Source: Chloroflexota bacterium
GTDB lineage: Bacteria; Chloroflexota; Anaerolineae; Anaerolineales; DRKV01
Assembly: GCA_011051635.1 (NCBI GenBank)
Contig: DRKV01000110.1
Span: 1 to 5,778 of the forward strand
DNA: 5,778 nt
Reading direction: 5' to 3'
Shown here: piece after piece, positions 1 through 4,951 of the stretch
How positions within the stretch are numbered: position 1 is the first letter of the stretch
Layout of the letters: the number at the start of each line of letters is the position of its first letter
The notes under the pieces: generated by a model
Database searches by the model: none
What the model was told of the DNA's origin: nothing
The model's input: only the letters and a program-made list of their open reading frames with translations
Program-made: the position numbers and the translations under genes

Positions 1-50
1 GGGATTGGGGATTAGGGATTGGGAAGGAAGGGGTTAGGGGGTTAGGGGGC
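1..50. repeat. G-rich telomere-like tract with G-quadruplex potential
   Basis: Seven runs of three to five G lie at 1-3, 7-10, 15-17, 21-23, 30-33, 37-41 and 45-49. They are separated by short A/T-rich loops (ATT, ATTA, ATT, AAGGAA, TTA, TTA), which satisfies the usual G3+N1-7 quadruplex pattern on the plus strand. The first part has a period of 7 (GGGATTG, GGGATTA, GGGATTG, GGAAGGA), then drifts to 7-8. The tract abuts the heptamer array to its right and may continue past the left edge. For the leftward-transcribed gmd the G-rich strand is the template, so it could slow polymerase after the operon; that role is inference. No gene is visible here. Confidence 0.75.
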
Positions 51-113
51 GCATTCCGCATTCATCATTCATCATTCTGCATTCTGCATTCTGCATTCGC
101 CATTCTGCCTTCC
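51..113. repeat. Degenerate heptamer tandem array (GCATTCN type), downstream of gmd
   Basis: Nine consecutive 7-bp units can be read without a break: GCATTCC, GCATTCA, TCATTCA, TCATTCT, GCATTCT, GCATTCT, GCATTCG, CCATTCT, GCCTTCC. The ATTC core is nearly constant while the first and last positions vary. The array ends one base before the gmd stop codon (115-117). Its last two units are identical to 4931-4944 in the other heptamer array of this window. Because the period is 7, the array cannot hold an open frame as a peptide repeat. No RNA gene or standard terminator hairpin was seen. Confidence 0.9.
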
Positions 114-114
114 C

Positions 115-1188
115 TTACCGTTCCATGCTCACGACCTGGTCTTTCCAGTCGTGCCAGTGACCGAATTTCGCGTCCAGGATGCGCCTGCCCTCGCCGGGAG
201 GGGTCAGCCCCATCAACTCCATGTCGGCATCCACCATAATGCGCACCAACTCGTGGAAACGCACCTTTGGCTCCCAGCCCAGGGTCTCGCGGGCTTTGGT
301 CGCATCGGCCAGGAGGTAATCCACCTCCGTGGGGCGGAAGTATTTGGGGTCAATCCGCACGTATTCCTCGTAATCCAGCCCGACGTAGCCAAAGGCCTCC
401 TCCAGGAACTCGCGCACCGTATGGGCTTCGCCCGTGCCAATCACCAGGTCGAGCGGCTCATCGTGCTGGAGCATCATCCACATCGCCTCCACGTACTCCG
501 GGGCGTACCCCCAGTCACGGCGGGAATCCAGGTTGCCCATGTAGAGATGCTTCTGCCTGCCGGCCACGATAGCGGCTACCGCCCGCGTGATTTTGCGGGT
601 GACGAAGGTCTCGCCGCGGCGGGGAGACTCGTGGTTGAAAAGGATGCCGTTGCAGGCGAACATACCGTAGGTATTGCGGTAATTCTGGGTGACCCAGAAC
701 CCGTAGGCCTTCGCCGCCGCGTAGGGACTCTGCGGCTGGAAGGGGGTGGACTCGCTTTGCGGGGGTTTGGCGCTCCCGTAGAGTTCGCTGGTGGAAGCCT
801 GATAGAAGCGCGTCTTCACCCCGGCCCGACGGATGGCCTCCAGAATACGGATGACACCCAGCCCGGTCACGTTGCCGGTGTACTCCGGCATATCGAAACT
901 GACCCGCACGTGGCTCTGCGCCCCTAGGTTGTAGATTTCATCCGGCTGTATCTCGTGGATGATGTTTTCCAGACTGCCGGAACTGGTCAGGTCGCCGTAA
1001 TGCAGGTAGAGGCGCACGGGGTCGCCGTTCCCGTGGGGGTCGCGGTAGAGGTGGTCAATGCGCCGGGTGTTGAAGGTGCTGGAACGGCGCATGATGCCGT
1101 GGACTTCGTATCCTTTAGAGAGCAGCAGTTCGGCCAGATAAGAACCATCCTGGCCGGTAATCCCGCTGATGAGGGCTTTTTTGGGCAT
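115..1188 (-). CDS. gmd: GDP-mannose 4,6-dehydratase
   Basis: A 357-residue cytoplasmic extended short-chain dehydrogenase that converts GDP-D-mannose to GDP-4-keto-6-deoxy-D-mannose, the precursor of GDP-L-fucose, GDP-D-rhamnose and related sugars. The N-terminal Rossmann motif is Gly9-x2-Gly12-x2-Gly15 (SGITGQDGSYL). The Arg34-Arg35-Ser36 that follows suits NADP binding. The catalytic set is complete: Thr133 and Glu135 in ASTSELYG, then Tyr156-x3-Lys160. The family signature HESPRRGETFVTRK lies at 186-199 and RDWG at 224-227. Length is normal for the family. The ATG at 1186-1188 is preceded by GGAGG with a 7-base gap, so the longer open frame reaching position 1500 is not used. It is probably the last gene of the operon with the epimerase and regulator; no fucose synthase or reductase partner is in the window. 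Confidence 0.96.
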   Translation of the reverse strand: MPKKALISGITGQDGSYLAELLLSKGYEVHGIMRRSSTFNTRRIDHLYRDPHGNGDPVRLYLHYGDLTSSGSLENIIHEIQPDEIYNLGAQSHVRVSFDMPEYTGNVTGLGVIRILEAIRRAGVKTRFYQASTSELYGSAKPPQSESTPFQPQSPYAAAKAYGFWVTQNYRNTYGMFACNGILFNHESPRRGETFVTRKITRAVAAIVAGRQKHLYMGNLDSRRDWGYAPEYVEAMWMMLQHDEPLDLVIGTGEAHTVREFLEEAFGYVGLDYEEYVRIDPKYFRPTEVDYLLADATKARETLGWEPKVRFHELVRIMVDADMELMGLTPPGEGRRILDAKFGHWHDWKDQVVSMER

Positions 1189-1195
1189 GAGAGAA

Positions 1196-1200
1196 CCTCC
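1196..1200 (-). promoter_or_regulatory. Ribosome binding site of gmd
   Basis: On the minus strand GGAGG sits 7 bases before the ATG at 1188. It decides the start, because the frame is open for another 104 codons upstream. The site directly touches the octamer array that begins at 1201. Confidence 0.85.
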
Positions 1201-1272
1201 AAAAGTAGGCAAGTGAGCAAGAGAGAAAGTTTGCAAGTGGGAAAGTGGGGAAGTTGGCAGGTGGGAAAGGAG
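1201..1272. repeat. Degenerate octamer tandem array (GCAAGTGG type)
   Basis: Nine units of exactly 8 bp on the plus strand: AAAAGTAG, GCAAGTGA, GCAAGAGA, GAAAGTTT, GCAAGTGG, GAAAGTGG, GGAAGTTG, GCAGGTGG, GAAAGGAG. The A-A-G-T core at unit positions 3 to 6 is the best kept part, and the ends vary. The array starts where the gmd ribosome binding site stops. On the minus strand it is open in the gmd frame and would read as a low-complexity Leu/Ser/Pro/His peptide, which I regard as untranslated. Its sequence is unrelated to the heptamer arrays. Confidence 0.88.
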
Positions 1273-1277
1273 AGGCT

Positions 1278-1319
1278 GCCGTCCACCATCTACCGTCCAC
1301 CGTCTATCGTCTGTCGTCC
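1278..1319. repeat. Degenerate heptamer tandem array (ACCGTCT type)
   Basis: Six consecutive 7-bp units on the plus strand: GCCGTCC, ACCATCT, ACCGTCC, ACCGTCT, ATCGTCT, GTCGTCC. Positions 5-6 (TC) are invariant, position 4 is G in all but one unit, and position 7 alternates between C and T. It begins two bases after the epimerase stop codon in the transcription direction and is separated by five bases from the octamer array. Together the two arrays fill almost the whole 133-base gap between the epimerase and gmd. No promoter or terminator was seen in this gap, so the genes are probably co-transcribed through it. Confidence 0.85.
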
Positions 1320-1321
1320 AA

Positions 1322-2332
1322 TCACCGCACGATGAAGCGGGCGTTGCGGTAACGCGGCTCCTGCGGGTTCTGGATGATGCCCAGGCGCAGGGCGTGGAGC
1401 ACTTCGCGGATGCCGTCATCCAGGCCGAAGCGCGCCTCGAAACCCAGTTCCCGGCGGATTTTCTCGAAAGAGACGCTGATGTCGCGCATGTCGCCGCCAA
1501 AGGTCATATCCTTGTAGTGGACGGCGGTCTCCGGCAGGCGCTTGAGGATGCGCGCCACCACCTCGTCTTTGGTGTAGTTGCCGGAGGCGGTTCCCAGGTT
1601 GTAGACCTGGGCGCGAATCTTTTCTTGCGGGGCTTCCAGTCCTAAAAGGAGACCGCGCACCCCGTCCCGCAGATGCAGGTAGGAGCGCGAATAACCGCGC
1701 TGGTAAATCAGCAATTCCCGCCGCAGGTAGGCCTCCAGCACGAACTGGTTGACAATCATATCGAAGCGCGTCCGCGGGGCGATGCCGTACAGGGTGGCGA
1801 TGCGGAAGATGACCGGCGCGCAGGAGGCCGTTCCGCCCTGCCCCAGCAGGAAACGCTCGGCGGCGATTTTCGTCTCGGCGTAGAGCGATTGCGGCGTGAG
1901 GGGAGATTCCTCCGTCACCGGCGCGCCGTCGGGGGAGAGACCGTACACGCTGTAGGTGGAGGCATACACAAAGCGCCGCGTCCCCAGTTTTTCGGCCTGC
2001 TCAAAGGTGTTCTGGACGGCCTCCACGTTGTAGCGCCAGGCCACCTGCCGCCCCACCGCCTGACAGGCGGGGAAACCGGCAATCGCCGCCAGATGCACCA
2101 CCGCATCGGGCGCCGGCCACGAGGTCGGCACGGACTGCAGAATGGCGCGCCGCTCCCAAACATTGGCCTTGACGAAGTGGAAATCGGGATGCGGAAAATA
2201 CGCCAGCAGGGATTCGCCGCCGTAGAGCAGGTCGTCCACCACCGTGACGCGGTAACCGCGGCGCAGGAGTTCCCCCGTCAGCATCGAGCCGATGTACCCG
2301 GCTCCTCCGGTAATCAAGACATGCTCAGACAT
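1322..2332 (-). CDS. NAD-dependent epimerase/dehydratase (extended SDR), nucleotide-sugar modifying
   Basis: A 336-residue cytoplasmic extended SDR that probably acts on an NDP-sugar; the exact substrate cannot be read from the sequence. The start shows TGGAGYIG with Gly9, Gly12 and Gly15, and Asp33-Asp34 at the end of the second strand, which favours NAD over NADP. HLAAIAGFPACQ (80-91) is the usual loop after strand 4. Catalytic residues are Ser125/Thr126 (YASTYSVYG) and Tyr151-x3-Lys155. SRSYLHLRD (215-223) matches the conserved substrate-domain segment before the C-terminal helices. The ATG at 2330-2332 has the strong site AGGAGGAGGT just upstream and overlaps the regulator gene by 8 bases, so an in-frame start 27 codons upstream is unlikely. 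It is not a GDP-fucose synthase by motif. Likely roles are C4 or C3/C5 epimerisation or dehydration feeding the same glycan as Gmd. Confidence 0.9.
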   Translation of the reverse strand: MSEHVLITGGAGYIGSMLTGELLRRGYRVTVVDDLLYGGESLLAYFPHPDFHFVKANVWERRAILQSVPTSWPAPDAVVHLAAIAGFPACQAVGRQVAWRYNVEAVQNTFEQAEKLGTRRFVYASTYSVYGLSPDGAPVTEESPLTPQSLYAETKIAAERFLLGQGGTASCAPVIFRIATLYGIAPRTRFDMIVNQFVLEAYLRRELLIYQRGYSRSYLHLRDGVRGLLLGLEAPQEKIRAQVYNLGTASGNYTKDEVVARILKRLPETAVHYKDMTFGGDMRDISVSFEKIRRELGFEARFGLDDGIREVLHALRLGIIQNPQEPRYRNARFIVR

Positions 2333-2819
2333 GGACCTCCTCCTGCTGCGGCCATTCCACCGCCACCTGGGTGCCGCGCACCCGCAGGAGGGGAACATCC
2401 CGCCGCCCTTCACCCGCGACGGCGATACCCTGCTCCAGGCAGGTCAGGCGGCAAATGTCCACGATGTCCCCGTCGCCGTCGGGCAGCCGCACGCTGTCGA
2501 AACCGGCCTCCCGCACATCGGACAGCAAACGGCGCACCCGCTCCCGCACCCGGCGGTACAGGCGCAGGGAAGTCTCGATGTAATTGACCGTCAGACGCGC
2601 CCGAAAGGCCAGCCCTTCGGGGGTAATGATGTAGCGCAATTTGCGGCGCTGGGCACGCTTGACCTTGACGTAGCCTTTGGCAACCAGCCGCTTGAGATGC
2701 CAGTTGACCGTCCCCACCGCCACGCCCAATTGTGCGGCCAGCGAGGCCTGGGTCACATCCGGGTCGCGCTCGATTTGTTCCAGGAGTTCCAGTTCACGCA
2801 AGGTCGGGTCTGAGGCCAT
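2325..2819 (-). CDS. Winged-helix transcriptional regulator, EPS-associated MarR-like, with extra C-terminal domain
   Basis: A 164-residue DNA-binding protein. Residues 6-20 form the first helix (LRELELLEQIERDP). Residues 23-45 are a helix-turn-helix (TQASLAAQLGVAVGTVNWHL and on). Residues 50-67 are the wing (YVKVKRAQRRKLRYIITPEG). A charged helix at 71-99 may dimerise. This layout, with TxEG followed by ARLT, resembles the EPS-associated MarR-type regulators found beside exopolysaccharide genes (from memory, not searched). Those are usually near 100 residues, so the region 106-164 is additional; its PDGDGDIVDI stretch may be a degenerate Rossmann start. The ATG at 2817-2819 has GGAG 9 bases upstream. 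A TTG at 2834 would lie about 8 bases into the predicted transcript and is less likely. It is the first gene after a strong promoter and overlaps the epimerase start. Confidence 0.85.
   Translation of the reverse strand: MASDPTLRELELLEQIERDPDVTQASLAAQLGVAVGTVNWHLKRLVAKGYVKVKRAQRRKLRYIITPEGLAFRARLTVNYIETSLRLYRRVRERVRRLLSDVREAGFDSVRLPDGDGDIVDICRLTCLEQGIAVAGEGRRDVPLLRVRGTQVAVEWPQQEEVHV
2335..2344 (-). promoter_or_regulatory. Ribosome binding site of the epimerase, inside the regulator gene
   Basis: AGGAGGAGGT on the minus strand contains two overlapping GGAGG cores, 6 and 3 bases before the ATG at 2332. It is formed by the Glu-Glu-Val codons near the end of the regulator. The epimerase start and regulator stop share ATGTCTGA, which suggests translational coupling. 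Confidence 0.85.
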
Positions 2820-2828
2820 AAGGAATCG

Positions 2829-2832
2829 CTCC
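2829..2832 (-). promoter_or_regulatory. Ribosome binding site of the regulator
   Basis: GGAG on the minus strand, 9 bases before the ATG at 2819. It favours that ATG over the TTG at 2834, which would overlap this site. Confidence 0.6.
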
Positions 2833-2834
2833 AA

Positions 2835-2851
2835 AATTCAACCGCTGAATT
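2835..2851. promoter_or_regulatory. Operator-like inverted repeat over the regulator promoter
   Basis: AATTCA (2835-2840), a 5-bp spacer ACCGC, then TGAATT (2846-2851): a perfect 6+6 dyad of 17 bp centred at 2843. It spans the predicted transcription start and touches the -10 box (2849-2854). AACCGCT also occurs twice in direct orientation, at 2840-2846 and 2854-2860, exactly 14 bp apart. Position and symmetry fit a binding site for a dimeric repressor, with the regulator itself the obvious candidate. Binding is inferred, not shown. Confidence 0.6.
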
Positions 2852-2876
2852 ATAACCGCTTTGCGGAGGGGGTCAA
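2849..2876 (-). promoter_or_regulatory. Sigma70-type promoter of the regulator-epimerase-gmd operon
   Basis: Reading the minus strand, the -35 box is TTGACC (2876-2871), the spacer is 16 bp, and the -10 box is a perfect TATAAT (2854-2849). Transcription would start near 2842, giving a leader of about 23 bases before the ATG at 2819. The A/T-rich -10 stands out in otherwise GC-rich sequence. The -35 lies 8 bases after the stop codon of the membrane protein gene, so this starts a new unit. A small CCGC-TTT-GCGG dyad lies in the spacer at 2856-2866. Confidence 0.8.
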
Positions 2877-2883
2877 GGGGGAA

Positions 2884-4875
2884 TCAACGGCAACGGCGCA
2901 CATCGTACAGGGCGCGCCACGCCGCGGGAGGGCTGCCTTCCCCGCCCAGGCGTCGCACGCACTTCTTCGTCTCATAGTCCTGCTGCACCGATACGGGGAC
3001 GTGCCGCCACCACTCCTCGTCCATGTACACAAAATCGTACCCGGCGGCGGCCACCGCCTGCGGGTCGGGATTCGCAATCAGGGTTTCCCACTCCGGGTAG
3101 GGACGGTACACATCCCCGAAGGCGCGCACCGGCCAGCCGAAGAGCGCTACACTCCGGTAAGGGAGGATGTCCAGCACCTGGGCGCGGGGCGGCAGAACGC
3201 CCCAAAAGCGCTGACTCATCAGGGCGTCCGTGCTCTCTACGAAATAGGTCAATTGGGGCTGAGGTTTTGTAGTCAGGGCAAGGGCAAAGAGCAGAATCCC
3301 CCCCAGCATCCCTATCCCCAGAGCCGCCTGGGCTGCAAAGCGCTGCCGGGCATCGCGCAGGCGCTCGAAGCCCATCCAGGCCAGCGGCCAGCCCAAAAAG
3401 AGCCACAACCGTGCCGCCGTTTCCGGCATGCGCGTCATGGAGCGGTCCAGGCCGTAGCGGATGAAGAGCGCAAAGACGAGGTTGAACCAGGAGGCCAGGG
3501 CAAGGCCGGCCAGCACCCAACGGGAGCGGCGCAAGGAGCGGCGCGTCATCAGCCAGGCGGCAGGAATCAGGAGCAGGACGGGGCCGAACTCAGTCAACAG
3601 CACCAGCACCTGGGCCGGGTCGAACAGGGAGAGCGCCCCAAAGTGCGCCGTCGGGATGGCAGGAGGCCAGCGCAGCGCAAAGCCATAGGCGTTGGCCTGG
3701 ACGATGCTCTCCCCCCGCCAGCGCAGCACCAGGGAGCGCAGCGTCTCGGTGAGGTAGCCGCCCTGCCACAAACTCAGCACCCCAGAGGCCGCCATCACTA
3801 CTCCCCATACTCCGGTTTGCGGAGGCAGGCGTCTCTTCCGCAGCCAGAAGAAGGCCCCCGCGGCGGCCATCCCCAACAGGAGGAAGACGAAGAGATGCTC
3901 AGCGCTCAACGCCAGACTGGCGAGCGTCAGCATCACAACCGCCCAGCCCGTCCAGTGCGCCCGGCGCAGGCGCGGCCCGACGATGAGCAGCGCCAGCACC
4001 GTCATCCAGGACATCGCCGCCGTGTTCGCCACCGCCAGGTGCATGGGCGTGAAAAAACCGCTGTGAAAAGCGAAGGGGAAAGGCACCTGTCCCCCTCCCT
4101 CTATCCGCCAGGGACGGCTCAATATCTCCTGCAAGGTCGCACCGGTATCCGCCGCGCTGCCCTCCAGGGAGATGTGGGCGCTCAACCAGAAGAGTACTTC
4201 GCGGGGCAGGAAGAGCAGCAGCCAGCGCACCCCGCTCCCGAAAAACACCGCCGTCGCCCCCCACCATGCCCCGGCGCGGCTGTGAGTCGTGCGGTAGAAC
4301 CACAACCAGGCCAGCGTAATCGTTAGGGCAATGGTGAAGGCCTTGCCCGCGTCCAGCGCAGCCCACGGGAACCACCCGGCCATCCGCACCAGGCTGGCCG
4401 CCCAGACGTGCAAACCGTAATGGTAGGCGAAAGGCAGGCTCGGGTCCAGGTAGAACGGCGGAGGCACGTATCCGCGGGCAATCTCCGCCACCAACGGGAT
4501 GTGCAAGAACTCGTCGAAGAGGGCCAGACCGCGCTGGACGGGGAACAGCAGCGCCAGCAAACCGGCAAAAGCCGCGTACACGCCCCAGTGTTGACCCAGG
4601 GCAAGCGGCTGCCCCCGGTCGGCGTACCACGCAATCCCCCCCATGAGCAACAGCACCGCAGCGGAGAGCCAGCAGGCCGCCGGCAGGGGAAGAAAATGCG
4701 CTCCGGTGTTTGCCAGGGTCTCGAAGGAGACGAACCCCAGCGCCAAGCCGCTCAAAACCGCCTCCGCCCCCCGCAGGCGGAAAGCGTAGCGTCCCAGCAG
4801 CACGCCGCCAATCACCCACAGGGAAGTCAAAAGGCCATAAGCCCCCATCGCGCTCAACGAAACTTCACGAAACAT
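2884..4875 (-). CDS. Multi-pass membrane protein, GT-C glycosyltransferase-like, with soluble C-terminal tail
   Basis: A 663-residue integral membrane protein with roughly a dozen hydrophobic segments, for example 12-28, 40-56, 66-82 and 98-112. The loop after the fourth has FDEFLHIPLVAEIARG with Asp121-Glu122, followed by PFAYHYGLHVWA near 148-159. An acidic pair in the first large outer loop and a later HYG motif resemble GT-C enzymes that use polyprenyl-phosphate sugars, but no catalytic residue is proven. Residues from about 535 form a soluble tail (FGDVYRPYPEW, YDFVYMDEEWW) with Cys639 and Cys662, perhaps outside the cell. The ATG at 4875 is the first possible start: an in-frame TGA lies two codons upstream. 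No strong ribosome site is seen, and the upstream sequence is the heptamer array. Probably co-transcribed with the membrane protein gene to its right. The substrate is unknown; a polysaccharide polymerase or an unrelated family is possible. Confidence 0.82.
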   Translation of the reverse strand: MFREVSLSAMGAYGLLTSLWVIGGVLLGRYAFRLRGAEAVLSGLALGFVSFETLANTGAHFLPLPAACWLSAAVLLLMGGIAWYADRGQPLALGQHWGVYAAFAGLLALLFPVQRGLALFDEFLHIPLVAEIARGYVPPPFYLDPSLPFAYHYGLHVWAASLVRMAGWFPWAALDAGKAFTIALTITLAWLWFYRTTHSRAGAWWGATAVFFGSGVRWLLLFLPREVLFWLSAHISLEGSAADTGATLQEILSRPWRIEGGGQVPFPFAFHSGFFTPMHLAVANTAAMSWMTVLALLIVGPRLRRAHWTGWAVVMLTLASLALSAEHLFVFLLLGMAAAGAFFWLRKRRLPPQTGVWGVVMAASGVLSLWQGGYLTETLRSLVLRWRGESIVQANAYGFALRWPPAIPTAHFGALSLFDPAQVLVLLTEFGPVLLLIPAAWLMTRRSLRRSRWVLAGLALASWFNLVFALFIRYGLDRSMTRMPETAARLWLFLGWPLAWMGFERLRDARQRFAAQAALGIGMLGGILLFALALTTKPQPQLTYFVESTDALMSQRFWGVLPPRAQVLDILPYRSVALFGWPVRAFGDVYRPYPEWETLIANPDPQAVAAAGYDFVYMDEEWWRHVPVSVQQDYETKKCVRRLGGEGSPPAAWRALYDVRRCR

Positions 4876-4881
4876 CGCTCA

Positions 4882-4951
4882 CCATTCCGCATTCACCATT
4901 CCGCATTCATCATTCTGCATTCATCATTCACCATTCTGCCTTCCGCATTCC
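4882..4951. repeat. Degenerate heptamer tandem array (GCATTCN type), between two membrane protein genes
   Basis: Ten unbroken 7-bp units on the plus strand: CCATTCC, GCATTCA, CCATTCC, GCATTCA, TCATTCT, GCATTCA, TCATTCA, CCATTCT, GCCTTCC, GCATTCC. It belongs to the same family and has the same orientation as the array at 51-113, and shares the 14-mer CCATTCTGCCTTCC. It fills the gap between the two membrane protein genes and runs into the 3' end of the right-hand one, supplying its last eight codons and stop. It ends 6 bases before the start codon of the left-hand gene. Each unit contains ATG on the minus strand, none in frame with that gene. Confidence 0.9.

Noticed and set aside
51..113. CRISPR array
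   Set aside because: Units are 7 bp with no spacers and no cas genes nearby; the same holds for the other arrays in the window.
151..927. Plus-strand open frame of 258 codons opposite gmd
   Set aside because: Gmd on the minus strand has full catalytic and family motifs; the antisense product shows none.
1189..1500. N-terminal extension of gmd by 104 codons
   Set aside because: The extension is encoded by the two tandem arrays and out-of-frame epimerase sequence. The family N-terminus and a GGAGG site fit the ATG at 1188.
1322..2332. Second SDR as GDP-L-fucose synthase (fcl/wcaG)
   Set aside because: It has TGGAGYIG and NAD-type acidic residues instead of the usual GxxGMVGS-type start and other Fcl features, so only a general epimerase/dehydratase call is supported.
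2333..2413. Upstream start of the epimerase, 27 codons longer
   Set aside because: The extra residues lie inside the regulator gene and precede the standard SDR N-terminus. The strong ribosome site fits the ATG at 2332.
2856..2866. CCGC-TTT-GCGG hairpin as terminator of the membrane protein gene
   Set aside because: The stem is only 4 bp with no U run, and it lies between the -35 and -10 boxes of a good promoter.
2677..4326. Long plus-strand open frame of 549 codons
   Set aside because: It is antisense to the membrane protein and the regulator, very rich in Arg, Pro, Gln and Gly, with no domain and no ribosome site. Such frames arise opposite GC-rich genes.
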